A program made the position numbers and the translations under genes. The notes beneath the pieces are model-generated. The model searched no databases, was not told where the DNA came from, and was given only the letters and a program-made list of their open reading frames with translations. Of a stretch of 64,000 nt of DNA, positions 24,895 through 38,483 are shown one piece after another. Position 1 is the first letter of the stretch. Every line of letters starts with the position of its first letter. The stretch is taken from positions 7,502,001-7,566,000 of the forward strand of contig OW051472.1 of assembly GCA_932521025.1 (NCBI GenBank). The letters run 5' to 3'. This stretch comes from Oscheius onirici. Lineage: Eukaryota; Nematoda; Chromadorea; Rhabditida; Rhabditidae.

Positions 24895-27408
24895 ATGCGT
24901 CGTCACTCGGAGGTGCCAGCTTCTCGTCCGGCAATTCGTCAGGGCCGCAAAGTGTCATTTCTGGCCCAACTGCCAACAGACACTAATGACGAAGCGGATG
25001 AGGAGGAGCCGAAGGAGAAACCTGCCGACGAAAGGTCCTCTACCTATATCCGTCGTGTTTACAGCTACGTCTCTAACAAATTGTACGAACTTTAGAAAAG
25101 AGAGGGAACATTTTAATGTGTCAGAGTTTATCTAAAATGATTAATTTTCAGCCTGATGAGAGAGAACACGGTCCTGTCACAAAACTCGGTAGCCGTCTGT
25201 CGATCCATGTCCTATGATGCCCGCTACCGTACCCAACTGCAGGATACCATATTTGATCTGTACCGCGACGAGCTGACGGATCGCATCTTCTTGCCAAAGT
25301 TTTTCAAGGTTTGTCGCTATTTAGCTGCTGTCGGGAATTATGCATGAGCGACTCGGGAGACGCCAGGGTAATCCCCTTTGCCGAGAAAGTCTCTGTCATT
25401 AATCGTAGAGAAGAGTCTTTCAGGATTTGATCCAGGCCGGAATCAGAGAGGATGACCCGAGACTTGAACAGATGCTGAAACAAGTTAAAGAAAGTCTGGA
25501 TGAGGAGGTTCTCTTTGATCATGAACATTTATTGCTGGATAGGGAATCTTTTAAACGGTGAGTCCCCTTCGAAATACGAGTCTGAAGTCTTCAATTTCAG
25601 ATGTGTTGGCAGTAGCATAGGAGTAATTGGAAAGGCGCTCAAGAACCAGCTGGTCATACCCGATTGGTTCAGCTTCACCACTATCATTCAGGAAGTCAGA
25701 AATTTGTTGGCTAAACATTCAAAAAAATGTAGATTTTCGAAGAGACCAGGCAGTACAACGACGGTTCCCTGGCCACCTATATTCCGCAGCTGGCGAGAGC
25801 CAATCCGCAGTCATGGGCCGTCTCGATCTGTACGGTTGATGGACAACGAAAGAGCTGGGGAGATGCTTACAAGTCCTTCTGTCTGCAGTCCGTCTCGAAA
25901 CCGTTCACTTACGCTCTGGTACACGACGAGATTGGAGCGGAAGAGCTGCATTCTTTCATTGGTCAGGAGCCAAGTGGACGTCTCTTCAATGACATCTGCC
26001 TCGACTACAACAGTTGGTTCTTGCCCTGTGTCCCGACAACTATCAGATTCAGAAAAACCTCATAATCCCTTGATCAATGCCGGCGCTATCGTGGTCACGT
26101 CACTGATGAAGAGGGGAGCGTCACTCTCGGACCGATTCGATTTTGTAAGTGGAAATACTGAGATAATCCTAGATTTTTCTGTGTACCTATTCGTAGGAAA
26201 CTTTCCCGGAAACTATTGAAAACAGTTCAAACAAGGGAAGTTTCTCGGGACTCGTGTCTGAATTAAGATCCAACAAAAATTTGCATAATTTTAGGCAATC
26301 CGTCAAATGAGACGCTTCTGCGGTACAGGATACGTCGGCTTCAACAATGCTGTCTTCCTTTCCGAGAGAGAAACAGGCATATCTCACAATTTTTGTTTAA
26401 AAAAATTCCATTTCAGCCGATCGGAACTATGCTCTTTCTTACTACATGAGAGAACATAAGGTAACTAGCTGCAACTATCTCAAACCTTTTTCAGTGCTTT
26501 CCACCGGACACAAATCTCCAAGACACTTTGGACCTCTACTTCCAGCTCTGTTCGATTGAGACCAACTGCGACACGATGGCCGTTATGGCCGCTACTTTGG
26601 CCAACGGCGGAGTCAATCCTCTCAACAACGAGCGTGTCATTAACAATCGAGCCTGCAGAGACGTTCTGTCTCTCATGTACTCGTGTGGAATGTACGATTG
26701 GAGTGGACAGTTCGCCTTCAGGGTAAGTTTGGAACTTTCACATGTTTCTCTTATATCCACTTTCTATTAGTGACCAGGTGGATCTTTTGCACTCTCGTCA
26801 CGGAATCAGGCCAACAAAAAGTATCCTCTTTCAGGTGGGTCTTCCGGCCAAATCCGGCGTCAGTGGAGACATGATCATCGTGATTCCGAACGTCATGGGA
26901 ATTGCCATCTACTCGCCCAAATTGGACAATCTGGGCAATACTGTTCGTGGAGTGAAGTTGGCAGAAGCACTCATCAACAAGTTCAACTTCCACAACTACG
27001 ATTCACTCGTCTATTCCGACTGTCAAAAGATTGATCCGAGAAAGTCAATGTCCGAGACGAGTCAGGACAACTCGATCAAATTCCTGTACGCAGCAAAGAC
27101 TGGCGATATTTCTTCTATCAAGAGATTCCTCCTTCTCGGCTACAATATTCACGATCGGGACTATGACAATAGGACGGCTCTTCACATCGCAGCCGGCGAG
27201 GGAGATATTGGCTGTTTGCGCTTCTTACTCACAAAATGGAAAGACTCTCCAGGTATTTGCCTTTTTTTGTCTCAAATCGTCTCTTCCAGAACCTCAAGAC
27301 CGTTTCGGGAAGACGCCTTTGGACGACGCCAAATACTTTAAACATACTGACTGTATCGAAGTGCTGCGTCAAGCGGCCGAGAGATGGAAAATCACAGAAC
27401 AGGACTGA
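24895..27408 (+). CDS. glna: Glutaminase, kidney type with ankyrin repeats
   Basis: Hydrolyses glutamine to glutamate and ammonia; animal homologues are mostly mitochondrial. Exons: 24895-25082, 25152-25308, 25424-25557, 25601-25694, 25733-26012, 26053-26144, 26295-26376, 26417-26460, 26495-26722, 26835-27252 and 27290-27408. They close to 611 residues (human GLS 669). The beta-lactamase-like core carries the catalytic SVSK at about residue 244, with SICTVDGQR and KPHNPLINAGAI. MAATLANGG, SCGMYDWSGQFAF and GLPAKSGVSG follow. Two to three ankyrin repeats lie at about 505-600 (YDNRTALHIAAGEG, DRFGKTPLDDAKY). Intron 7 (26377-26416) uses a GC donor. The basic N-terminus (MRRHSEVPASRPAIRQGRK) could be a mitochondrial presequence. 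It converges on the nuclear-receptor gene with 54 bp between stop codons. Confidence 0.95.
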
Positions 27409-27413
27409 TTAAA

Positions 27414-27419
27414 AATAAA
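27414..27419 (+). terminator. Poly(A) signal of the glutaminase gene
   Basis: AATAAA starting six bases after the glutaminase stop codon. Cleavage would fall in or past the 3' end of the convergent nuclear-receptor gene. Confidence 0.6.
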
Positions 27420-27462
27420 TAATTTAAAGAGATCACGTTCTGTTTGTACAATTTGAGGTAGT

Positions 27463-30400
27463 CTATTCGTCGGATGGATTGCGTCTGACCACAGACATGT
27501 CAGAGCACGGTGAATCGGCATTCATGCCTTCCAGTGAGAGTGAACTGATTGAAGGCGGGTTCAATGTCTCAGTCACCTCCTCTAAATGACGTAAATCTGG
27601 GTCAAAATGAGAATCTTACCTTCTTCATGCTCAAATATTGGACACATCGCTTTGCCTCTCTTGGCCGACGGAACCAGAACATCCACAGGGCTAGTCAAAT
27701 GACTGAAAATATCTTCTCTACTTCGTTTTCTGTCTTCTATTGGACGCGGGCGACGGTCTCTGATGCCCATCCATTTGATAATTTGAATAGGCTCGTCCTT
27801 CCTCTTGGAGTAGTCTGCACGGCGAGGGGTTTCGAGTTCTGGCAGAATTTCACTCGGATCCAGAATTTCGTGAATGTTGTGTGCTAAAAAGTCAACAGGA
27901 TTGAAACCATGTCGGGTTGATTCGAACGCAGAGAAAAAAATCTGGCTCTTTTTCGATCAGGTCCAGTAGCACGTTCATCCTTCAGACCTATCCATGCTCA
28001 CCTAAATCCGCAAACATCTCTAGCAGTTTGGAGGCATCCAGACCGCAGTCGATCGGTCGATCCATATTGATGTCGCTGTAGCAGGCGTGATCGTACCAAT
28101 AGTCACTGAGATCGCAAAAGTCGAAGAGTCTAGCCACATGGACGTCGGCACAGTGTTGGTCAATGATAGCCTGAAGAGAGAACAGAATGAAAAGGCAGTA
28201 CTTCTCTTCCCAATGCCTCGTCTATCAACTTTGCTCAAAAAGACTCAGACTGCGAGGCAGATCTCTCCCTAGACAGACGAAACATTGAAGAAGAAAATAT
28301 TTATTCTCTGAGATCTCAAAAGGATATACAATCACCAAATCTATAGGAACCCGTGTTTGACTGGAGAAAGAAGGATTCAGACATAGAGGGAACGGGCACC
28401 GCGTAGGGCGAGGGAGTCGCGAACACGTACCTCTATTTCCTGGTAGAGATTGATCAGTTCGCCGACTCGAATCTCCGGATCGGCAATTCCTTTCTGATGA
28501 AAATGTTCGAAGATCATCTGAGTGGCCCAGTTGCGGCGAGAGATCAAAAGTTTCTTGGTCGGGTCTCCGACAAACTGCTTGTCTGAATTGTTTTTTTCTA
28601 TATGAACTTTTATAGGAAGACTCACTCAGCGGACTCCACATGAGCATAAAATGCAAAAAGACAATCTCTGCGTCGCCTACTTCCAGCTGAATGAAGCGGT
28701 CAATCACATTCGTCCAGAAACGTTCAAAGGTGTTTTTGAAGATTCTAAAAGTTAGTGTAACTTTTGTAAAGACGTATATTTTCAGTTACTTTTTTCTAGG
28801 TAGTGATAATATGTTTAGGGTAGTATGAACTCACTCGAACTTTGCTTCCCGCTGTCTTTGATCCTCCGACGGTGTCTCGAAGCCGGTTTTATCAGCCGGA
28901 ACATAGGTATAGTTGTTCAGAACAAAGTTTCTGAGCTTTGCCTAAAAACCAGTTCATTCAGTTGTGCTAACACTCTCACATGCTCCTTGAACTTTGAGGC
29001 CGAATAGAAATGGTCGAGACTTAGTTTGCGAACCGAATAGCGTTTGACGAGATTGATCTTGTCATCGTCAGGAATCTGCTGGAAGTGGCCCATCTTTTCG
29101 ATCCAGAAAAGCAGTCCAGCCAGTTCCACATTACTCAACTTGTTGATGTCAGCCGGCTCCATTTCGCGAAGAGCAATTCCGCGAGTCATCTCCTTGATGT
29201 AGTCGTCAATGGAAGTAAAGGACAGTTGCATTTGGCGGGTGTGGTCACTGAAGTGACTGTCAATAAAACCGATATCTCCAAATTTCAGAGACCCAGTGTT
29301 CCCACCGTGTCACAACACCGAGACCATTGAAACAGCAGGCGGATACAAAGCACAACAACTCTGTGAGAGAAGGTCAACTGGAACATTTGGCATGGGAGTA
29401 AAGATTACTTTCATGGGAGAGTGCTTCTACACTCAAGTTATTCAATGGTCTTGACTCTCTTTTCCCCGAAACCCACTTTTATGTTTTGATCCTTGCTCTC
29501 TCAGCCTCGCCTTGTCACTCACTCAGAAATTACTCACCCAAAGGATTCGATCAGTCGATTGAAGACGTTCAGACCAGCATTACATGTCCCTCTCGTGCAG
29601 ACAGGACACTCGACGCGTCGACCCACCCACGTCGGCATATTCGGATGATCATCTTCACCGTCCTCATCATTATCGTCATAATTCTCCTCTCCTCTTTCCA
29701 AAGAACTTCTGTTCGAGTTTCCCAGTCCTCTCGAGTCGTTTGAGCTGCCCTCATCCGAGTCAAAACTCCAAGGGCGGCTTCCAAAGTTTTCGTCCACAGC
29801 CTCTTTTCGGAGAAACGCCATGTCAATCTCCTTGTCTTCGGTTCGGAAGGAGCTACTCTCGACGGACGACTGTCTCCTGCTCCTTCGCTCAGATCTGAAC
29901 AATATTTTGTGTTTCCTATCAAACTCTTGTCTTACGATGGCTTTCGTGCTGGACTAGTAGATGCACTGGCACAGATACTGTCTTCCATAGCTTGGGAACT
30001 GACGGACAGAGTCTGGATGTCATCGCTAAGTTCATTGCTTGCATTCAGTAGTGTCTTCCTCTTCCTGTTCATCTGTGCCCCAGTAGGCTCTCTTTTCGGT
30101 TGAACAGCTGAAAGTCATTGAGTTTTATACGCACGTTTTCCTACCTGTAGCTTGCATTCCCGTTTCTAAACATTTCAAATAGCGACATTGCTTACAAGCA
30201 TTCCGATTCTCTCTGATGTTGCAGTAGTTGAAAGGCTCTCCAGGAACTGGAGCTGGATGACGGTTGAAGGTCTGAATTAGAGAAACTTTACTCTGATTTT
30301 TCTGAACAGCTCCAATCTATTCGTTGGAGGAACTATAGAGAGTTCGCGATAAGAATCAGAGCCACGTGAATACATTCTGAGCACAAAACACAAAGCAAAG

Positions 30401-30651
30401 ATCACTTTACTCTTTGACCTCGAATCCTTAAATTAGTTCCAACTTGAAAGGACACGTTTTCTCGGCCGCGGTCAATATGATTCCGCTGATTGACACTTTT
30501 GATAAGCTTCCAATTAACTCACGTCTCCTTTTTCGACGACACGTTTGAAGAAGGATGCACAGCTCCTGCAGCTCAGTATCCCATAGTGATTGCCCTCTGC
30601 CGCGTAACTACAAACGGGACAGAGAGTCTGGTCCCGTTCGTTGGAACCCAT
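27463..30651 (-). CDS. Nuclear hormone receptor (supplementary nematode type) with long C-terminal extension
   Basis: A ligand-regulated transcription factor of the nucleus; ligand unknown. Eleven minus-strand exons: 30651-30523, 30271-30145, 30107-29936, 29894-29538, 29256-28980, 28941-28835, 28744-28626, 28582-28431, 28170-28002, 27883-27620 and 27581-27463, closing to 663 residues. The DNA-binding domain (about 10-80) has both C4 fingers: CPVC with HYGILSCRSCASFFKR, then YCNIREN and ACKQCRYLKC. The hinge (about 86-262) is Ser-rich and acidic with an extra CPVC motif. The ligand-binding domain (about 265-500) includes ELAGLLFWIEKMGHF, IVFLHFMLMWSP and ARLFDFCDLSDYWYD. About 160 residues follow it. 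A 260-bp intron (28171-28430) carries an alternative stop and a poly(A) signal. Confidence 0.88.
28300..28305 (-). terminator. Candidate intronic poly(A) signal in the nuclear-receptor gene
   Basis: AATAAA on the minus strand inside the intron 28171-28430, 71 bases after the read-through stop at 28377-28379. Use would give a receptor lacking the end of the ligand-binding domain. Confidence 0.4.
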
Positions 30652-30809
30652 CAGTCTAAATGAGACACATATAGAGCATAGAATAAGCCGATAAAGGTAA
30701 GATTTGGCGTAATACGCCTGAATAGTGAAGGAAGACAACAAGATTGAAATGAAAAATTCATCAGGAAACATCACAGAAACAAATTGAGCTGGGGAAAGAA
30801 GAATCGTAT

Positions 30810-33586
30810 CTAGCTGTGCCAGGTGAGGTTGAGAACACGCTGGAGGAAGCAGTACATGTCGACACATTCCTCGATCTGAAACAGATTGAGTGTGGTCAGC
30901 ACCGCGTGTGTGTGTTGGGGTCGCGAACAAAACACAGCCTCTCTCCCCCTTTGCCCCGTTATCAGGTCTAGGAGAAAAATATCGGGCTTCAAGGTCGAGG
31001 AAGACCATGCGTAGCAGATAAGCACAACGTAGAGCGAAAAAATCAATTGTATCCGAAAAAAACTCACGACTTTGGTCGTCGGCTTGCCAGCACCGTGCCC
31101 GGCTTTCACTTCGATACGGGCCAGCAGCGGCTTCTCCTGTCCAGCATGCTGTTTTGCCAGTTCGTAGAGACGGGCCGCGTACTTGAGAGTATGACTCGGA
31201 ACGACGCGATCATCGTGGTCGGCCGTCATCAGAAGAGTCGAGGGCCATTGTCCACCGGCTGGCATTTGGAGGTTGTGCAGCGGAGAGTACTTGTAGATAA
31301 ATTTGAAGTCTTCGGCATCGTCGGGATTGCCGTACTCGGGGACCCAGGCACCGCCAATCGTGAACTTGTGGAAGCGGAGCATGTCGAGGACTCTGAAAAC
31401 TAGAGCATAACTGATTGAAAAAGTTCTTTTTGTAAACTTCAGCACCAACAGCACAACTACTTCAGAAAAATTTCAAGGTTTCTAACGGAAGCAACGATTT
31501 TTCGTTTTTCTATTTTTTTCAGTAGTAACAAGGAGGGAGGAACTCACCCGACTTGGTTGATGACAGCTCCAAAGAGGTCAGGTCTCTGCTGGGAACAGGC
31601 GCCCATGAGAAGTCCTCCATTCGAGCCACCCCGAATAGCCAACTTCGGTGTGCTAGTGTACTTTTCCTTGATCAGGAACTCGGCAGCCGCTTGCATGTCA
31701 TCGAAGACATTTTGCTTGTTGCCACGCATTCCGGCCTCATGCCACGCCTCTCCGTATTCACTAAAAGTAGAAAAGTTAGTTAGTGAAAAGATGAAAACAC
31801 ACCTGCCACCGCGCAGATTAGCACAGGCAATTATTCCCTTGAGGTGTTTGACGAAGAGAAGCCGACTGATAGAAAAACATGGCGTGTCGGCAATGTTGAA
31901 TCCACCGTAGCCGCTGAGAAGTGTCGGATTTTGGCCGTCTTTGACCAGATCGCTATTGGAGACAATGAACATGGGAACCTAAAATTGGTCTTTGTTTCAA
32001 GAGGTCACAATTGACTTCTCACCTTTGTCTTGTCCTTGCTTTCGAAAAATACCTGCTCCACTTTGAATTTCGACTGATCCAATCCGGACAAGTTGATGCG
32101 TTTCAACTCTTCAATCTTGGGCTGCTCGTCCTTGACCAAATTGGCAAAATTCATTCGGTAGATGATTCCAGGGACGAGGAAGGATTCGAACTGATAGAAG
32201 ACCTCGTTTACAGTCTTCTTGGCAAAGACGCCGGATACACTTCTTAAAATTAAATGAGACTTCAGTGCGACTGCAAAGTACTAACCCGATGTCGAGAGGG
32301 ATCTGGTAGAGCTTCTTTCCGTTCAGGTCGTGGACGTACATGGCCGACTTGACGTCTTCGAGATAGCAGACCAAGAGACGATCGCCAGGAAGTGAACTGA
32401 CCCAGTTCAGAGTGTTCTTCTTGTTCTCGGCAATGACCTCGACAACTTTGGAGGAATCTTTCAGGTCGACTCGGATCAGACGAAACATTGGAGCGTCCTT
32501 ATTCGTTTGTAGCAGCATTGTGTTTTCGTCGTGATCAATGTACTGAAACGAAGAAAAATTGAGGGGAAAATAGAGACTCTCACATCGTATTTGGCTTCCA
32601 ATTTGTCGAAGAGCGCCACAGGGTTGATCTTTCCCGTGATTTTGTTATCCACAGCTTTGAGGTCATAGTAGTAGAGCATGTTGTATGGATCACACCCGCG
32701 AGAGACTTCAATGATCAGAAAACGACCATCGTCGGTGACGCTGCCACTCCTAAAAGAAGAATTTTAATATAGGATCAAGATAATGAACTTACACCATGTA
32801 CTGGGAGTCGTCACGACGCTCATAGACAAGAACATCTTCACAACAGTCGGTTCCTAGCTTGTGAAAGTAGAGGGAGTGAAACTCGTGCTTGACCGTCGAG
32901 GTTCCTTCGGTACAACCCTTGTGTTCAGGATACTTACAGTAGAAGACGCCGGAATTGTCACCGGTCCAGGAGAGAGAAGAGTGCTTGACACCGGTGACGA
33001 CATCGGGAAGATCTTCGCCAGTAGCCTTTTTGAACTAAAACGAGAAGTTTGAAGAAATTGATCCTCTTACCTTCAGAACAGCCCAGTCACTGCCCTTCTC
33101 ACTCAGTCCGTAAGCGAAGATACTGCCGTCTTTGGTGAATGCGGTACCTCGAAGAGCAGTCGTTCCTTCGGCGTTGAGAGCATTGGGATCAAGAAAAACC
33201 GTACCCTTCTCGGACAGGCTCTTCTGTTGATACATGACACTAAAATTCAACAAAGGTTGAAAGAATTGGAGTTAAACTGACTATTGGTTCTGGAGACCGG
33301 TGTTGTGGAAGTAGTAGTAGTAGTCGCCTCTCTTCGAGGTACAGCCAAACTTTTCGAAATTCCACATTTCCGTCAGCTTGTTCATCATGATGTCGCGGCT
33401 CGGCGCAGCTTTTATGAAGGGAGATGAGATGGCATTGAGGTCGTCGACGAACTTTTTCGTCTCTTCTGCATCAGGATCCTCCATCCAGCGATAGGGATCG
33501 GCTACCTGAGTGCCATGGTAGTTGTCGACGACCGAAGCATCCTTCCGAGCCAGAGGATAAACGGCGGGGTCGGTTTTGATGGACAT
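30810..33586 (-). CDS. PREP: Prolyl oligopeptidase (prolyl endopeptidase, S9A)
   Basis: A cytosolic serine peptidase that cuts short peptides after proline. Ten minus-strand exons: 33586-33282, 33239-33071, 33034-32793, 32749-32584, 32542-32286, 32242-32023, 31978-31803, 31760-31548, 31392-31068 and 30875-30810. They close to 712 residues, essentially the human length (710). The N-terminal [17 protein letters not shown] and the beta-propeller region are present. The catalytic triad is intact: Ser in GGSNGG at about 557, Asp in TADHDDRV at about 644, His in KAGHGAGK at about 682. A spliced 5'-UTR is likely (intron 33611-33687). The stop lies 158 bp upstream of the nuclear-receptor ATG on the same strand, so the two may share a transcript. 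Confidence 0.95.
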
Positions 33587-33610
33587 TGCTCTTCTCGTAG
33601 CGAGAAAAAG

Positions 33611-33687
33611 CTGTAAGCAAGTTTATTTCCGGAAACTATCGGAAACTCTGCCCAAATCTCACATTTCAGAAGGACAGAAAAACTCAC
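33611..33687 (-). other. Likely 5'-UTR intron of the prolyl oligopeptidase gene
   Basis: GT donor (tct|gtgagttt) and AG acceptor (gcttacag) on the minus strand, 77 nt, just upstream of the start codon. A trans-splice acceptor is the alternative reading. Confidence 0.5.
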
Positions 33688-34483
33688 AGACCGTACTATT
33701 TGTCTTCCGAACGTCTTGGCGGGCGCTAAAGATGACGAGGATCTGAAAAAGAAGAGCTGTCCAGGAAGTTTGACATCGATTTTTATGCGTCAGATGTCGG
33801 GAAACTAATTGCTATCTCAGACTTTTCTTAGAAGGCAAAGCACGTGAGCGGCTGCTCGGGAGGAAATCGATGAGAAAACTGCTAAGATGAAATTGTACTG
33901 GATACGTAGTTGCGGAAACGGTCAATTCAAGAGTCGAGAGGGCAGAAAAATGGGGAACAAACGCAAAATTGCGTATTCAGCTCCCGTTTGTGTAGGTTGG
34001 TTTTTGGGCCTGTGTTAGCTACTTCTAATGAATAAAGCAAAAGGGAACTAGTTGGGAAATGGAGTTAGAAAATAAGGAACGAGACTAGTATGCCGAAAGG
34101 AGGCGTGTTGAACGTTTTGTGTCCCTGCTTCGATCCGAATCTGGCAATGAAACATCAATGCCTTCCGAGCTTTCAGTACGACGACTAACAAACAAACTCT
34201 TCTTACTATCTTACAGCTTTGTGAGTATGGGGAGCTATCGATAGTTTAAAAAAGTACGCGATTTCTCCCGACAATACGGCCAATTTCTAGAAGGAGGCAA
34301 CGGAATAATAAGTCCGGGCTTAAATTATATAAGCTTGTGCTCCTACGGTTCTCTTTACCGTCTGCCGATTATCATACTACACCGTGACAAACATTTACTG
34401 AAAGAAAGTACAGATGGTACTAACAGAAGATTTAAAACGTTGAAAATGGTGTTGCTGAAGATCCTCGAGTCGTTCTCCTCGTT
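33688..34483. other. Intergenic between the E2 enzyme and prolyl oligopeptidase genes
   Basis: Probably the prolyl oligopeptidase promoter plus the E2 3' flank. It contains one 32-codon plus-strand ORF (34090-34188) that starts MPKGGVLNVLCPCFDP; a CPC pair could be a palmitoylation site, but nothing else supports it as a gene. Confidence 0.4.
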
Positions 34484-35928
<1,445 letters not shown>

Positions 35929-37430
35929 ATGCTTGAAATACCGCTTCTGCCCGGCCTTCTACGAGAATGGGGCAAAGGACAAACGGTAATTTTTTGCAAT
36001 CTATAATGTAACAGCGTTGTTTAGGCCACCGATACAGTGGACAGCCTAAACTACTTTTTCACGACGTTCATCATCAGCTTCTTCGCTCTGATCTCCTCGG
36101 CCAAGCAATTTTTCGGAAAGCCGATACAATGTTGGATGCCGGCCGAATTCGACAGTGAATTTTTTTAATCTTATTCTCATCGTGTTTTTTTTTCAGAGAG
36201 CTGGGAACAATATGCCGAAGACTATTGCTTCATCAGCAACGTCTACGTGCAGCCAGATGATCAGCTCTTCACCAACAGATCCGAGATCGTCGACAACGTC
36301 CGCCATACGGATCACGTCAGCTACTATCCGTGGATACCGATCGTGCTATGTCTCCAGGTTAGTGGTTGTTTTCTTTGTAATAAAACATAACTTTAGGCCA
36401 TGTGCTTCTACTTCCCACACTTCTTTTGGAAGTTCGTGCAGAAGAGAACGGCAATCTACCCCGAAGCCTTCCTGAAGGATGCCGAGAAGTTGAACAAGCT
36501 GAATGGCCAGGACCGGGAGCAGGAGCTCAACAGGCTCACGGACTACTACATGGAAACGGTCTCGACGTTCGGCACAGCATCCCCGGATCGACGAATTCCT
36601 GTGACGCCTCGAAGTGGACGGAACGCCATCTTGCTGTATCTCCTTACCAAGGCCTTCTATCTACTCAACATCTATGCCCAGACCTACATGCTCAGTAGAT
36701 TCATCGGAGAGAGCTACCTCCACTGGGGATTCGAAAGCCTATTTGGCATCCTTCGAGGTGTACGGTGGCAGGAGTCTTCTATCTTCCCTCGAGTCGTCTG
36801 GTGCGACTTCACGGTGAGCTACACTTCCTATCGTTCTCAGCCATTGTTTCAGATCAGAAGACTGGCCAATCTGAATCCATACACCGTCCAGTGCGTCATC
36901 ATGCTGAACATGATCAACGAGAAGCTCTATCTGTTCCTCTTCGTCTGGTTCACCATCCTAGCCATGGCTACACTAGCAAACTTTGTCTACTATGTGCTCA
37001 TTTTGACCGTGCCTCGCTTCAGGAAAGATCTCGTCTTGCGCAAAGTGGACGACTGGCGAAGGGTATGTTGTTTCACTCTTCTGGCTATAAACTGAGTTTT
37101 AGGGCGTCTCGAGTACGAACAAACGAGACATTGTTGACCGGTTTGTCGACGAGTGTCTCCATCCTGATGGAGTGCTTCTACTCCAATTCGTGTCCGATCA
37201 TGTTGGAGGGCGGATAACTTACGATCTAACAAACAAGATGCTCACTCGCTACAATACGGAGGAAGCCTTCAAGGTGATTTCTAGTCTCTCCTCCCTCTAA
37301 TTCTTGTTTGCAGCTCAATTCCGAGACATCTCAAGACCAGTCTGTTTGCCCCGAGGAGCCTGATGAATGCTGCATCATAAACGTCAAGAATGTCCTGAAA
37401 AACCTGCCAACTAAATCGATGTTTGTATAG
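35929..37430 (+). CDS. Innexin gap-junction subunit
   Basis: Invertebrate gap-junction and hemichannel protein of the plasma membrane. Seven exons: 35929-35985, 36025-36154, 36197-36357, 36397-36813, 36853-37062, 37103-37273 and 37314-37430, closing to 420 residues. Family marks: [20 protein letters not shown] (first membrane segment), QCWMPAEF and DYCFISNVY (extracellular Cys), [13 protein letters not shown] (the YYQW(V/I)P signature with Pro for Gln), a second loop with VVWCDF, and a last segment [17 protein letters not shown]. Four membrane segments and cytoplasmic ends are as expected. The first exon is short and starts one base after a good acceptor (ggcttcag), suggesting trans-splicing. 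The last exon is polar with Cys pairs. Which nematode innexin it matches is not clear. Confidence 0.92.
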
Positions 37431-38483
37431 CTCCAATTTCTTATTCATTGTGCACGTTTTACTTTAATCATAAATCTTGTATATACTCAAAAGGTGGAAG
37501 CGTAAAAACAGCGGAGCAGAAAATATACCGAGGCTGTAGGCTCGGCTGAGAAGTCAAATAACTGACAAGTATTCAACGCTTCGTTTTAGAATAGAACGCG
37601 TCCTCTGTTCTAGTATTTGATAAATCTGGGTACAAGCTACATAGTCATTGTCGTCAAGCTGGCTCGAGGGCCAAAAACACCGGCTTGGCCGGCTCTCTCC
37701 TATAGTTGGGCAGCTCAAGTAACAAAGATAAAGAAGAGTTTAGTTTAAGTTTAACTGTAACAAGACGAGAGAGGCTAACGAAATGCATTCAATCCTTGGA
37801 AGCTTAGCTTTTCGGGAGTTCGGAGAACCAAGAAAAGACTTACTTTTACAGGGATGTAGTTTCTTCTCTACGAAACACGCCTGGGAACGCGTAGATCAAC
37901 CCCCACTCGACGACGCCCTGGACAAGCGCGAGAGGACTGTTCCACTCTCCAAGGAATTTACAGCACTGCCATCGTCTGTCCAAAGAGCCGCTCTTATCGA
38001 ATATAGACTTGATACAGCAAATAAACTTGAAACTTGTTCTAGAAAAGACGTTCCTCTGTAGTTAATCAAAGCAGAATAGGTTGCAAAATTCTTCTTATCC
38101 AAACGGTGATCCTTTTTTGACTCTTGTTTTCTACCTGCTTTCTGCTCTCTCTCACGCTTTTTTTTGGATTCGTGCACACGTAATTTTACGTATCTTTCCT
38201 CCAGTTGCTCCAGTCCAATTCTCGTGACCGTTTCGGCTGTTTTACAATAAAGGCTCTGAAATCAACCACCTTTGTGTCACCACTTTTTTCCAAGTAGATT
38301 ACATTAATAACAAAAGAAGTCAACAATTGAAGAATTCGTAGAATCGTAGAAGAGTCTTGAAAAACAAATTTGAATCGCAGCCAAACGCATTTCCAATCTT
38401 CTCTCACTCTTCTTCTTGTTTCCATTTTACAGCCAAGATTTCAGCAAAATTGCCATTAAATATCGTCCTCTGCGCAAGAAGAA
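37431..38483. other. Intergenic between innexin and raptor
   Basis: About 1 kb with no supported gene. A 92-codon plus-strand ORF at 37783-38061 is followed by AATAAA-like sequence but has no recognised domain. The right end holds acceptor-like cattttacag and gatttcag before the raptor start. Confidence 0.4.

Noticed and set aside
30514-31008. 164-codon ORF fusing the receptor's first exon with upstream sequence
   Set aside because: Only the part from 30651 onward is receptor sequence; upstream it crosses the prolyl oligopeptidase last exon in the wrong frame.
37783-38061. 92-codon ORF between innexin and raptor
   Set aside because: No recognised domain, no acceptor at the start, and no conserved neighbour relation.
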